DNA of 64,000 bases from Gaiellasilicea sp963761905. GTDB lineage: Bacteria; Actinomycetota; Thermoleophilia; Gaiellales; Gaiellaceae. Position numbers and translations under genes: made by a program. The notes below the pieces were generated by a model. That model saw only the letters and a list, made by a program, of their open reading frames with translations. It had not been told where the DNA came from and ran no database searches. Positions 49,222 to 58,860 of this stretch are shown here, piece after piece (positions within the stretch are counted from its first letter, which is position 1; the number at the start of each line of letters is the position of its first letter). The stretch is taken from contig CAVXIQ010000001.1 of the NCBI GenBank assembly GCA_963761905.1, positions 1 through 64,000 of the forward strand. The letters are read 5' to 3'.

Positions 49222-51534
49222 ATGGGAACTGAGGGCAACGGCGGGCAAGGGGCCCAGCCGGATCAAGTGACACCGACGTCGGACCGGCTCGCCGCTCACG
49301 AGCGGCTTTCGAGCGGCTCGTTGGCCGGGTGGGCGCGGTCGTGCGCGACGCATCCGTGGCGCGTCGTCCTCAGCTGGCTCGCGATTATCGTCGTCCTGAT
49401 CGGGCTCGTCGCCACCGTCGGAGGCGGTCTGCGCGACGAGTTCGAGATCCCGGGCTCCGACACGCAGCGGGCGACCGACCTGATCGAGTCCGAGTTCGCC
49501 GACGAGCAGGGTGGGGTGCTCAACCTCGTCTTCGCAGCGCCGGAGGGCGAGCGGCTCGACACGCCTCAGCGAGAGGCCGCGATCAAGGCCGCGATGGCCC
49601 GGCTCGAGACGGACGAGTTCGCGCCGACCGAGGACACGGCCGGCCTGAAGAGCGTCGGCGACCCCTTCGACGAGCAGACCTTCGCGGACAACGGCCGGAT
49701 CGCCTACGCCGAGGCGCAGTTCGACCGCGTCATCTTCGACGAGGATCGCGAGGCGATCGTCGCCGTGCAGGACATGGTTCGCGACGCGGTCGCGCCGGTC
49801 GGCGTGACCGTCGAGTACAACGGCGAGGCGGAGTTCCCGCCGATCGAGCAGGGCACGTCCGAGCTGCTCGGCCTGCTGGCCGCGATCATCGTGCTGCTCG
49901 TCGTCTTCCGCACGTTCGTCGCCGCCTTCATCCCGATCCTGCTCGCGATCGTCGCGCTCGCGACGGCCTTCCTGCTCCTGTTCATCCTGGCGGGCCTGAC
50001 GGACATCAACACGATCACGCCGATCCTCGTGACGATGATCGGGCTCGGCGTCGGGATCGACTACTCGCTCTTCATCGTCACCCGCTTCCGGCAGCTCCTC
50101 CATGAGGGGATGTCGCCGGTGGACGCCGCCGCTGAAGCCGGTGCCTCCGCCGGACGAGCTGTTCTCTTCGCGGGCCTGACCGTGGCGATCGGCGTGTCCG
50201 GTCTCGCCTTCTTCGGGCTCGACTTCGTGACGAAGCTCGGGATCGGCAGCGCCCTCGGCGTGCTGACGACGGTGCTCCTCGCGAACTCGCTCCTGATCTC
50301 GGTCTTGCGGCTCCTCGGCCACAAGGTCGACCGGCTGAAGCTCCCCTTCCTGCCGCCGATCGACGACTCGGAGGCGGGGCGCGAGAAGACGCTCGTCGCG
50401 CGCTGGGGACGGTTCGTGACGAGGAACGCCCGGATCGTCTTCCCCGTCGTGCTGCTCGTCGTGGTCGGTCTCGCGACGACCTCGGCGCTCGTGCGGCTCG
50501 GGGTCGGCGACCAGGGCACGCAGCCGACCGAGCAGACCGCCCGGCGGGCCTACGACCTGCTCGCCGAGGGCTTCGGCGCCGGCTTCAACGGCCCGATCCC
50601 GATCGTCGTCGACGTGAACGGCGACGGCGACGCGCCGCAGCGGATCTACGACGGCGTGCGGGAGCTCGAGGGCGTCGCCTCAGCCGGCGAGCCGCAGCTC
50701 AACGACGAGAAGACGGTCGCGATCGTCTTCGTCACGCCCGAGACGGCGCCTCAGGCCGAGGAGACGGACGAGCTCGTCGACCGGCTCCGCTCGGACGTCG
50801 TGCCGACGGCCGTCGAGCGCGGCGATGCGATCGCCTACGTCTCGGGCCAGACCGCGGCGTTCAAGGACATCGGCGACCGGATCACCGAGCGGGCGCCGCT
50901 CTTCCTGCTCTACATCATCGGCGTCACCTTCCTCGTGCTCGCGATGGCGTTCCGCTCGATCGTGGTCTCGCTGACGGCGGCGATCACGACGATCCTCTCC
51001 GCCTTCGTCGGCTTCGGCGTCCTCACGCTCGTGGTGCAGGAGGGCCACCTGCTCGGGCTGACGGGGCTCGACCGGACGGGTCCGATCGAGACGTTCATCC
51101 CACCGATCGCCTTCGCGATCCTGTTCGGGCTCTCGATGGACTACATGGTCTTCCTGATGAGCCGGATCCGGGAGGAGCACGTCCACGGCCTGGCCACGCG
51201 GGAGGCGATCGAGCACGGGATCTCGGCGATCGGCCGGGTCGTCGTCGCGGCGGCGATCATCATGGGCACGGTCTTCGCCGCGTTCATCCTGAGCGGCGAC
51301 CGGGTCTCGAAGGAGTTCGGGATCCTGCTCGCGGTGGCGATCATCGCCGACGCGCTCGTCGTCCGGATGACGCTCGTGCCGGCGTTCTTCACGCTCCTCG
51401 GCGAGAAGACCTGGTACATCCCGCGCTGGCTCGATCGCGTCCTGCCGAACATCACGGTCGAGGCGCCCCACGACGGCGAGGCGCCGCCTCGCGTCGACGC
51501 CGATCTGCCGGCAGGCGCCACAGGCGGCGCCTGA
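49222..51534 (+). CDS. MMPL-family RND-type membrane transporter
   Basis: This 770-residue exporter-type membrane protein has two MMPL halves, each with one helix, a large outer domain and five further helices (about residues 45-370 and 410-735). The proton-relay region GVGIDYSLFIVTRFR (first half) and GLSMDYMVFLMSRIREE (second half) carry the paired Asp-Tyr typical of MMPL proteins. Likely cargo is a lipid or other hydrophobic envelope molecule. ATG 49222 follows GAGGAGG. The gene stands alone and is closed by a strong terminator. Confidence 0.9.
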   Translation: MGTEGNGGQGAQPDQVTPTSDRLAAHERLSSGSLAGWARSCATHPWRVVLSWLAIIVVLIGLVATVGGGLRDEFEIPGSDTQRATDLIESEFADEQGGVLNLVFAAPEGERLDTPQREAAIKAAMARLETDEFAPTEDTAGLKSVGDPFDEQTFADNGRIAYAEAQFDRVIFDEDREAIVAVQDMVRDAVAPVGVTVEYNGEAEFPPIEQGTSELLGLLAAIIVLLVVFRTFVAAFIPILLAIVALATAFLLLFILAGLTDINTITPILVTMIGLGVGIDYSLFIVTRFRQLLHEGMSPVDAAAEAGASAGRAVLFAGLTVAIGVSGLAFFGLDFVTKLGIGSALGVLTTVLLANSLLISVLRLLGHKVDRLKLPFLPPIDDSEAGREKTLVARWGRFVTRNARIVFPVVLLVVVGLATTSALVRLGVGDQGTQPTEQTARRAYDLLAEGFGAGFNGPIPIVVDVNGDGDAPQRIYDGVRELEGVASAGEPQLNDEKTVAIVFVTPETAPQAEETDELVDRLRSDVVPTAVERGDAIAYVSGQTAAFKDIGDRITERAPLFLLYIIGVTFLVLAMAFRSIVVSLTAAITTILSAFVGFGVLTLVVQEGHLLGLTGLDRTGPIETFIPPIAFAILFGLSMDYMVFLMSRIREEHVHGLATREAIEHGISAIGRVVVAAAIIMGTVFAAFILSGDRVSKEFGILLAVAIIADALVVRMTLVPAFFTLLGEKTWYIPRWLDRVLPNITVEAPHDGEAPPRVDADLPAGATGGA

Positions 51535-51540
51535 GCCTCG

Positions 51541-51572
51541 AGGGCGGCGGAGCCGTGGGGCTCCGCCGCCCT
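51541..51572. terminator. Perfect 14-base hairpin terminator
   Basis: AGGGCGGCGGAGCC pairs completely with GGCTCCGCCGCCCT over a GTGG loop. It sits between the convergent MMPL and glucan phosphorylase genes and can serve both. No T run follows on either strand. Confidence 0.85.
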
Positions 51573-51583
51573 AAGCGCCGGAA

Positions 51584-53287
51584 TCAGCGCGGCGCCGCGG
51601 CGTGCGCCGGCGCGTAGTAGCGCTCGACGTACTCGATCACGGCGCGGTGCATCGAGAAGCGCGGCGCGAGCTGCGCGATCGACTCCTGCATCAGCTCGAT
51701 CCAGCGCTCGCGGTTCCCGGTGAACGTCGGCACGACCTCGTCCTCGAGCAGGCGGTAGAGCTGCTCGCGGTCGGCGTCGTCGGAGACGCCCTCGATCGCC
51801 CAGCCGACCTCCGGGGAGTACCCCTCCGCCCACCAGCCGTCGAGCACCGAGAGGTTGAGGACGCCGTTCACCGCCGCCTTCATCCCGCTCGTTCCCGACG
51901 CCTCGAGCGGGCGCTGCGGCGTGTTCAGCCAGACGTCGCAGCCGCGGACGAGCGTCCGCGCGAGGCCGATGTCGTAGTTCTCGAGGAAGACGATCCTGCC
52001 CTTCGAGCGCGGATCGCGCCCGAGCTCGACGATCTCCTGCATCACGTCCTTGCCCGGCATGTCGGCCGGATGCGCCTTGCCGGCGACGACGATCTGAATC
52101 GGCAGCGCGAGCAGCCGCTCGACGTCGGAGAAGACGAGGCCCGCGCGCTTGTAGGTGGCGAAGCGGCGCGCGAAGCCGATCGTCAGGAGCTCGCGGTCGA
52201 TTCCGGCGCGCTCGGCGAGGCGCGCCTTGGCCGCCGCGTGGACGCTCCAGAGCGCGTCCGGCGAGACCTCCCGCGCCGCCTGCCAGCCGGCGGCATCCGG
52301 CGGCGCCTCGGGCCGCACGCCTGCATCGCGCAGCAGCTCTACGAGCGCCGGATCGAGCCAGGTGCCGAGATGGACGCCGTTCGTGACGTGACCGATAGGC
52401 GTCTCCTGGCCGGGCCACAGCCACTTCCACATCCCGCGCGCGACCTCGCCGTGCAGCTCGGAGACGGCGTTCGCGTGCGCTGAGAGCCGGAGCGCGAGCG
52501 GCGTCAGCCCGAAGCCTTCGCCTTCCTCTCCGCGGCCGAGCGCCAGGAGCTCCTCGCGACCGAGGCCGGCCTCCTCGGCGAGCGGGCCGACGTACCGGGC
52601 GACGAGCTCTTCGTCGAAGACCTCGTTCCCGGCGGGCACCGGTGTGTGCGTGGTGAAGATCGACGAGCGGCGGACGTGCTCGAGCGCGGCTGCCGTCTCC
52701 ATCCCGTCGGCGACGAGCTCGCGCACCCGCTCGATCTGCAGAAATGCCGAGTGGCCCTCGTTGAGATGGAAGACGGTCGGCTCGATCCCGAGTGCGGCGA
52801 GCGCTCGCACGCCGCCGACGCCGAGCAGCAGCTCCTGACGGATCCGGTGCTCGCGGTCGCCGCCGTAGAGGGCGTCCGTGAGCCATTCGACCTCGAGCAG
52901 ATAGAGCGGGATCGACCCGACGTCCTTGCGCCAGACAGCCGCCTCGATCGAAGTGCCGCCGACGTCGACCTCGACCGTGACGGGCTCGCGGACGAGCCCC
53001 GCGGCTTCCGGATCGACCGGCTGGTAGTCCTCCGTCTGGCGGCCCGCTGCGTCGATGCCCTGGCGGAAGTAGCCGCCGCGGTAGAGGAGCCCGACGCCGA
53101 CGAGCGGCACGCCGAGCTCGGCGGCCGCCTTCAGGTGGTCTCCGGCGAGCACGCCGAGCCCGCCGGAGTAGATCGGGAGCCGCTCGTGGAGCCCGAACTC
53201 CATGCTGAAGTACGCGACGCGGAGCGCCTCGTCTCGGCTACGGGCGCTCTCCCACCAGCTCACGGCGTCTGCGGTCGCGTGCGACAC
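51584..53287 (-). CDS. glgP: Alpha-glucan (glycogen) phosphorylase
   Basis: This 567-residue phosphorylase of the short, actinobacterial/archaeal-type subfamily releases glucose 1-phosphate from alpha-glucans. It shows SMEFGLHERLPIYSGGLGVLAGDHLK at the front (given here as two motifs, EFGLHERLPIYSGG and LAGDHLK), HLNEGHSAF, THTPVPAGNEVF, FARRFATYKRA, and the PLP-lysine region EASGTSGMKAAVNG. GTG 53287 lies close to the first conserved block, so a slightly longer N-terminus is possible. With GlgC it supports glycogen turnover. Confidence 0.88.
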   Translation of the reverse strand: MSHATADAVSWWESARSRDEALRVAYFSMEFGLHERLPIYSGGLGVLAGDHLKAAAELGVPLVGVGLLYRGGYFRQGIDAAGRQTEDYQPVDPEAAGLVREPVTVEVDVGGTSIEAAVWRKDVGSIPLYLLEVEWLTDALYGGDREHRIRQELLLGVGGVRALAALGIEPTVFHLNEGHSAFLQIERVRELVADGMETAAALEHVRRSSIFTTHTPVPAGNEVFDEELVARYVGPLAEEAGLGREELLALGRGEEGEGFGLTPLALRLSAHANAVSELHGEVARGMWKWLWPGQETPIGHVTNGVHLGTWLDPALVELLRDAGVRPEAPPDAAGWQAAREVSPDALWSVHAAAKARLAERAGIDRELLTIGFARRFATYKRAGLVFSDVERLLALPIQIVVAGKAHPADMPGKDVMQEIVELGRDPRSKGRIVFLENYDIGLARTLVRGCDVWLNTPQRPLEASGTSGMKAAVNGVLNLSVLDGWWAEGYSPEVGWAIEGVSDDADREQLYRLLEDEVVPTFTGNRERWIELMQESIAQLAPRFSMHRAVIEYVERYYAPAHAAAPR

Positions 53288-53314
53288 AAGCGGGGAAGGT
53301 ACCGAGCGGCGACG

Positions 53315-53638
53315 CTAGCGCGAGCGAGGATCGAGCTTCTCGACGTACTCGCCCGCGTCGCCCTCCTTGCGGACGATCCAGTGCGTCTCGTTCTGGGCGA
53401 CGAGATTCTCGATCTCGGGCGTGTAGTGATCGGGAAGGACGACGAACTGCTTCGAATCGGCTCGAACGGCCTCGTACTCCTCGCGCGCGAGGGTGATCCG
53501 GAAGGTGCAATCGACGTTCGCGCACTCGCAGAAGTAGTCGTAGGCGCCGCTGCCCCGGGCCGCCGCCTCCTGGACTCGCTCGTTGACCTCGCGAAAGAGG
53601 GCCTCGTTCTCGGCCAGGCGTTTTTCTCGCAGATCCAT
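53315..53638 (-). CDS. Small CxC-xxxx-C protein
   Basis: This 107-residue protein has a charged N-terminal helix (residues 1-33) followed by FCECANVDC, a Cys-x-Cys-x4-Cys cluster that could bind zinc, and then an alpha/beta part with VVLPDHYTPEIENLV. The longer frame begins at 53767 but ATG 53638 fits the conserved start MDLREKRLAENEALFREVNERV. It is a conserved unknown of high-GC actinobacteria as far as I can tell, sometimes seen as a stand-alone gene. No function is claimed. Confidence 0.65.
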   Translation of the reverse strand: MDLREKRLAENEALFREVNERVQEAAARGSGAYDYFCECANVDCTFRITLAREEYEAVRADSKQFVVLPDHYTPEIENLVAQNETHWIVRKEGDAGEYVEKLDPRSR

Positions 53639-53779
53639 CCCGAAATCGTACTCCCTTGCTGCCGATTCCTCCCGAATCCTTCCCGGTTGTAAGCGTTGAT
53701 GGGCAGCGCGCAAGTACCCAACGCTCCCGCGTCTACCTCTCGAGAGCGCAATCACATCAACGTACAACGGAGGCAGAAG

Positions 53780-54784
53780 ATGCAGAAGCTCGATCGAGGA
53801 AGAAGGAGAAGGCTGCTCGTCGCGCTGACGACACTCGTTGCGACCGGAGCGGTCGTTCAGTCGGCAGTCGCGATTCCCCCGGCCAATACGGCGCCGCCCG
53901 TGATCTCGGGCACGCCTCAGGTGGGGCAGACGCTCGCGACCACAAACGGCACCTGGTCGAACAACCCGAGCTCGTTCGCGTATCAGTGGCAGCGCTGCAA
54001 CCTTGGCGGCAACAACTGTGTCAACGTCGCGAACGGCACGCAGCGGACGTACACGTTGGTCGGCGCCGATGCGGGCCGGACGATTCGCGTCCGCGTCACC
54101 GCGTCGAACGCCGACGGCTCAGCCAGCGCGGAGTCCGAGCCGACCGAGGCGATTACTCCGGCCACGTCGACTGCAGGCCCCCGGAACACGGAGCGGCCGT
54201 CGATAGTCGGCACACCGCAGGTGGGTCAACAGCTGACCGCCGACGAGGGGAGCTGGACGGGTAATCCGACCGGTTACGGCTACCAGTGGCAGCGCTGCGA
54301 CGCCGATGTGGCTTCGTGCGCGGCAGTGATCGGCGCGACCGGCAAGACCTACGGAGTCCGGCTTGTCGATCTCGGCTTCCGGCTTCGGGTCGCTGTGACG
54401 GCCCGGAACGCGAGGGGCAGCGCCACCGTCAACTCGCCGATCACCGCGATCGTGGCGCCTGCCGTCACGATTACGAACCGGCGGCCGACGATCGCGATCA
54501 TCTCGATCCGGTTCGCGGGGGCACGCGTGTACGCGCGCTTCCGGATCTGCGACGACTCGCCCCGGAACGCGACGATCCTCGCCACGGACTCGCGTCCGCG
54601 CGTCGCTCCGTACACGCGCCGGTTCACGACGCTCGTGCCGCCGCGGCCCTGCGGCGTCTACACGAGGAACTGGCTGCCGGCGCTGCGCTTCCGCGGCCCG
54701 GGCCGGTACACCGTCACGCTCCGCGCCCGCGACACGTCGGGCCTGACGAGCGCCGCGGCCAGCCGGACGTTCATCCGCCGCTAG
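53780..54784 (+). CDS. Secreted protein with Ig-like repeats
   Basis: This 334-residue secreted protein has a very basic start (DRGRRRRLL), a hydrophobic core and a signal cleavage region near AVAIPP. Two Ig-like repeats follow, each with a GTPQVGQ start, a W in GTWSNN or GSWTGN, a YQWQRC core and a second Cys (about residues 35-130 and 137-225). The C-terminal 100 residues are basic with two Cys and look like a wall- or polysaccharide-contacting module. GGAGG precedes ATG 53780. Such proteins are common surface components in Thermoleophilia. Confidence 0.78.
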   Translation: MQKLDRGRRRRLLVALTTLVATGAVVQSAVAIPPANTAPPVISGTPQVGQTLATTNGTWSNNPSSFAYQWQRCNLGGNNCVNVANGTQRTYTLVGADAGRTIRVRVTASNADGSASAESEPTEAITPATSTAGPRNTERPSIVGTPQVGQQLTADEGSWTGNPTGYGYQWQRCDADVASCAAVIGATGKTYGVRLVDLGFRLRVAVTARNARGSATVNSPITAIVAPAVTITNRRPTIAIISIRFAGARVYARFRICDDSPRNATILATDSRPRVAPYTRRFTTLVPPRPCGVYTRNWLPALRFRGPGRYTVTLRARDTSGLTSAAASRTFIRR

Positions 54785-54856
54785 TCGAGACCCGGAGCGA
54801 GGACGCGCCGAGAGCGCGCGTGTCCTCGCTCCGGCTCGATCTGCGACGCTGCCGCC

Positions 54857-56135
54857 GTGAGTCGCGCGACGATCGACCGGGCGACGGGCTCCCTTCGACT
54901 CGGCGGGCAGAAGGTCTTTCCGCTCGGGCTCTCGAACGGGCCGCCGCCCGGGAGCACGACGCCGGCCGGCAAGGACGCGTTCCAGGAGCTGGCGGAGGGA
55001 GGCGCGAGCTTCATCCGCACCGGTCGCGGCAACTGGACCCTCGGGCAGCTCGACGAGCAGCTCGCGGCAGAGCGGGCGCAGCTCGACGCGGCCGCCGCAC
55101 ACGGCCTCCACTGCTGGCTCTACCTCGGAGACGTGCCGGATCTCCCCGCCCGAGCTCCAGCCGGATCGCAGGGGGCGGCACGCACGCAGATCCTCTCCCG
55201 GATCGCGACGACGTTCAAAGACCATCCCAGGGCTCGGTGCCTACAAGGGCGTCGACGAGCCGCGCAACCCGTTCCGCGGTGCGAACTGGATTCGTCCCGA
55301 GGGGCTCGCTCGTGCGCTGCAGCGGCTGAAGCGCCTCGACCCGAACCACCCGCTCGTGATCATCCAGGCGCCGCGGAGCACCGTCGCCCAGCTGACGCCC
55401 TACCGGCCGGCGTTCGACATCACGGGGGCGGACATCTTCCCGATCGCCTATCCGCCCGGCGAGCACTCCGACCTCGACAATCGCGACATCTCCGTCGTCG
55501 GCGACGTGACGCGGAAGATGGTGCGTGCCGCCGGCGGCAAGCCGATCTGGATGACGCTCCAGATCGCGTGGAGCGGCACCGTCACCTCGGCGCGGAAGCC
55601 GAACGTCGTCCCGCGCTTCCCGACGCTCCACGAGCTGCGCTTCATGGCCTATCAGGCGATCGCCTCCGGTGCGCGCGGGCTCATGTTCTTCGGCGGCCAT
55701 CTGACGCAGGTCACGCGACCGGTCGATGCGCGCGCCGGCTGGAACTGGACGTTCTGGGAGCAGACGCTGCGGCCGCTGCTCGAGGAGCTCTCGTCGACCG
55801 CCGTTGCCCCCGCGCTCGTCGCCCCTGCCGGCCCTCCGGTCAAGTCGACCGCGCAGGACGTCGACCTCGTCACGCGCCGCGACGGGCGCTTCCTCTACCT
55901 GATCGCGGCCCGCCGCGGCGGCGCCACCTCGCGCGTCGGCTTCACCGGCCTCCCGAAGAGGCTCGACGGCTCACCGCTTCGTGGCGGGCAGGTTCTCTTC
56001 GAGTACGTCCAGGAGCCGCCACCGCCCCCGATCGGCGCGGGCCGTCAGAGCTTCCGCTCGGTCGGCGTTGCGAACGGCGGCTTCCGGGACTGGTTCGGCC
56101 CGCACGACGTCCACGTCTACCGCTTCCAGCTCTAG
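54857..56135 (+). CDS. Putative TIM-barrel glycosidase-like protein, one frame break
   Basis: GTG 54857 opens a frame of about 125 residues with the strand RLGGQKVFPLGLSNGPPPG, typical of barrel glycosidases that begin by restating an object and its place. One surplus C in CCC near 55228 breaks the frame. After it the protein continues LGAYKGVDEPRN, where the Glu may be catalytic, then LVIIQAP, ADIFPIAYPPG and ARGLMFFGG, and ends VHVYRFQL. The corrected length is about 425 residues. No signal peptide is clear. The family cannot be fixed; an endoglycosidase or other (GH5/GH39-like) barrel is plausible. Confidence 0.5.
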
Positions 56136-56794
56136 CCTGCTGGCGCGGAAGCAGTCGTCTCTGCGATCAGCCGAGCGGCCTCCTCCAGGGACAGCCGATC
56201 GGTGTTGACGACGAGGTCGTAGAGCGTCGGCGGCTCCGCTCGCAGACCGTAGAAGCGCTTCAGGTAGTCGGCGCGACCGGCATCCGACTCCTCGACCAGT
56301 CGGCCGGCGGCGCGCTCGTCGATCCCGTTCGCCTTCGCGAGCCGCGCCCCGCGGGTCTCGGGCGACGCCGTCACGAGCACCCGCAGCGCGCCTGCTCGCT
56401 TCGAGAGCGCGACGGAGGCCGCGTGCGCGACGATCACGCAGTCGCATTCCGTGGCGGTTTCCTCGATCGCGGTTCGGATGAGCCCGCGGAAGTCATCGCT
56501 GTGAGCGTCGTGCGAGGCGGAAGGCCCGCGCACGTGACTGCTCTCGTACAGCGCGCCGAGCCCCGACCCGCCGGCGGGGCTGCCGGTCAGGATCTGCCTC
56601 AGCACCCGCGCGACGAGCGGCTTTCGTTCCTCCGCATCGGCCACCACGTGGCTCGCGACACCGGCTTCGCGCGCGGCCCGCACGACGATCTCCTCGTCGA
56701 TCAGGCGCAGTCCGACGCGGTCTGCGACGAGCCGGCCCACCTCGTCGCCGCCGGCGCCGTCGAGGCTCGAGATGCAGATCACGCGCCGTGCCAC
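56132..56794 (-). CDS. Cytidylate-kinase-like protein
   Basis: This 220-residue protein of the cytidylate kinase-like family (PF13189) has a start RRVICISSLDGAGGDEVGR that replaces the usual P-loop with GAGG, a LIDEEIV segment, and AHAASVAL and RVLVTASPETR in the second half. Members of this family often lack proven CMP kinase activity. GTG 56794 is used because the frame upstream (to 56830) adds nothing conserved. It ends in a four-base overlap with the convergent glycosidase-like gene and may be the last gene of the DyP unit. Confidence 0.7.
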   Translation of the reverse strand: MARRVICISSLDGAGGDEVGRLVADRVGLRLIDEEIVVRAAREAGVASHVVADAEERKPLVARVLRQILTGSPAGGSGLGALYESSHVRGPSASHDAHSDDFRGLIRTAIEETATECDCVIVAHAASVALSKRAGALRVLVTASPETRGARLAKANGIDERAAGRLVEESDAGRADYLKRFYGLRAEPPTLYDLVVNTDRLSLEEAARLIAETTASAPAG

Positions 56795-56860
56795 GAACCC
56801 GACGCTAGAGCGCCGCTCCCACGCGGTCAAGCAGGCGAGCGCGAATCATCGAGTCAGGGG

Positions 56861-57941
56861 CTACGCGACGTCGACGTACGAGACCTCGATCGCGTTGTTC
56901 CCGTAGCCGAGCCGGTTCCAGGGTGGAACCTCCGGCTGGACGTTGCCGGCCGAGTCGGTCGCACGCGCGCGCAGGCTGTGGCGGCCGACTCCGGTTGCCT
57001 CCCAGTCGAGCGACCAGTCCTGCCACTGCGACGGGTCGTTCGGGGGCTCGAGCCGCGCACGGTGCCACTCCCCTTCGCCCGTGAAGCTGACGTCGACTGC
57101 GGTCACCGGCCCTGTGCCCGACCACGCCTTTCCGCGCACCGTGTAGGTACCCGGCGGGATGATCGCGCCGGCCGCCGGATCGGTGATGCGGGCGCGAACG
57201 CGCATCAGATCGACCGGCTCGTGCGGACGGTCGGGCCACTCGTAGATGTAGTGGCCGGTCTGGAACTCGCCGGCGTACGGCTCGGTGAGCACGTCGATTC
57301 GCTTCAGCCACTTGACCGAGGCGACGGCGTACCAGTGCGGCACGATCAGCCGGAACGGGGCCCCGTGGTCGGGGGTGAGCGGCTCGCCGTTCATCTCGTA
57401 GGCGATCAGGATCTCCGCAGCCGGATCGGTTGCGTGCTCCAGCGCGAGCGAGCGGACGAAGGCCAGGTCGTCGCGGTTCGTGTCCGCGAGGACTGGCGCG
57501 AGGTGGTACGGGCCGTGGTCGGCTCCTTCGAAGCGAACCTCGACGCCGTCCGCCGTCGGCTGCGCCTGCTCCAGGACGTCGCGGAGCCGGGCGCCGGTCC
57601 AGCGGGCGGTCGAGACGGCATAGTCGCCCCAGGGCTCGCCGATCGGCAAGGGTCGCGTCGCGAGGCGTCCGTTCCCGGCGCACTCGAGCGTGACGGCCCG
57701 CTCGACCGGCGGGAACCCGCGGAGGTCGTCGAGCGTCAACGTGGTCGGGTTCCCGACGGCCCCGCCGATCTCCAGGCTGGCCGTCGTGCGTCGGAACGGC
57801 GAAGTTGCTGCGGACGTAGTGATGCGCGACCGGCGTGATGTCGGCCGAGAGCGCCTCCGGCGGCGCCTCTGCGTTGTACGGCGCCGGGTTGATCATCGTG
57901 AGCGCGGCGCGGTCCTGCTCGAGGTCGTCTGCCACTGCCAT
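56861..57941 (-). CDS. Sulfite-oxidase-like molybdopterin enzyme, one frame break
   Basis: The protein is about 359 residues and holds an oxidoreductase molybdopterin domain with the Mo-ligand Cys in TLECAGNGR, substrate-site motifs GPYHLAPV, AYEMNGEPLTPDHGAPFRL, and a C-terminal Mo-co dimerisation domain (GKAWSGTGPV to YGNNAIEV). The N-terminal 60 residues lie in another frame; one surplus base near 57785 joins VPTH to ASLEIGGAVGNP. No export signal is present, unlike YedY. It may oxidise sulfite or another oxyanion. It follows the enoyl-CoA hydratase gene after 29 bases. Confidence 0.8.
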
Positions 57942-57970
57942 CTCTCAGCCTCCTTGCCGTTGACGACGCA

Positions 57971-58834
57971 TCAGAAGTCGGAATCCTGGAACGTCGGGTC
58001 TCGGCCTTCGTTGAAGGCGCCGATCCCCTCGATCCGGTCGGGATGGACGGCGGAGCGCCAGTGGGCCGCCATCATGATCGCGATCGCCTGCTCGATCGGC
58101 TGCCCCTCGCCCATCCGCACGGCGCCCTTGACCGCCTGAACCGCCGTCGGCGAGTTGCTCGCGATCTTCGCCGCGATCGCGTGAGCGGCAGCCATCAGCT
58201 CGGCCTGCGGATGGAGCTCGTTCACCATCCCGAGCCGGTGGGCCTCCTGCGCGGTGATCGGGTCGCCGGTCATCAGCATCTGGCGCGCCTTGCCGGGTGG
58301 AAGCACACGAGGCAGAAAGACGGGCGAGCCGCCGCCTGCTGCGAGGCCGAGCATCGCCTCGGGCTGGCCGAACGTGGCGTTGTCGGAGGCGATGATGAAG
58401 TCGGTGCTCTGGGCCAGCTCGGAGCCGCCGCCGTACGCGATCCCGTTGACGGCGGCAAAGATCGGCTTACGCAGCTGCCGCACCGTGTAGAGGGTGCGGT
58501 CGAAGTCCTGGCGCTGGCGCAGCCAGTCCTCCTTCGTCATGTTCTTCCGCTGGCGCAGGTCGCTGCCGACGGAGAACGCGCGCTCGCCCGCCCCGGTGAG
58601 GATCACGGCGCGGAGGGAGGTGCGGACGGCGATCGACTCCAGGATCTCGGTCAGCCGGGCTCCCATCTCGGTCGTGATCGCGTTGTCCGCGTGCGGCCGG
58701 TTGAGCGTGATCACCGCCACCCGCTCGTCCGAGCCGTACTCCACGAGCACCGACTCGTCGGGCTCGACCGCATCGGCCGGAGGCGCGGCGAAGTCGAGCG
58801 CCTTCCAACGGTCTGTGCTTGTCGTGTCTGCCAC
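57971..58834 (-). CDS. Enoyl-CoA hydratase/isomerase family protein
   Basis: This 287-residue crotonase-fold protein has the oxyanion-hole segment AFSVGSDLRQRK and the second loop NGIAYGGGSELAQSTDFIIAS. The two catalytic glutamates of enoyl-CoA hydratase are not both evident (positions near GGSE and QPEAMLGL), so the exact reaction (hydratase, isomerase or other) is open. GTG 58834 has AGGGAGG upstream. It lies between the DyP peroxidase and sulfite-oxidase-like genes on the same strand. Confidence 0.82.
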   Translation of the reverse strand: MADTTSTDRWKALDFAAPPADAVEPDESVLVEYGSDERVAVITLNRPHADNAITTEMGARLTEILESIAVRTSLRAVILTGAGERAFSVGSDLRQRKNMTKEDWLRQRQDFDRTLYTVRQLRKPIFAAVNGIAYGGGSELAQSTDFIIASDNATFGQPEAMLGLAAGGGSPVFLPRVLPPGKARQMLMTGDPITAQEAHRLGMVNELHPQAELMAAAHAIAAKIASNSPTAVQAVKGAVRMGEGQPIEQAIAIMMAAHWRSAVHPDRIEGIGAFNEGRDPTFQDSDF

Positions 58835-58860
58835 GTCCGTCCTCCCTCGCTCCGTGCGGG

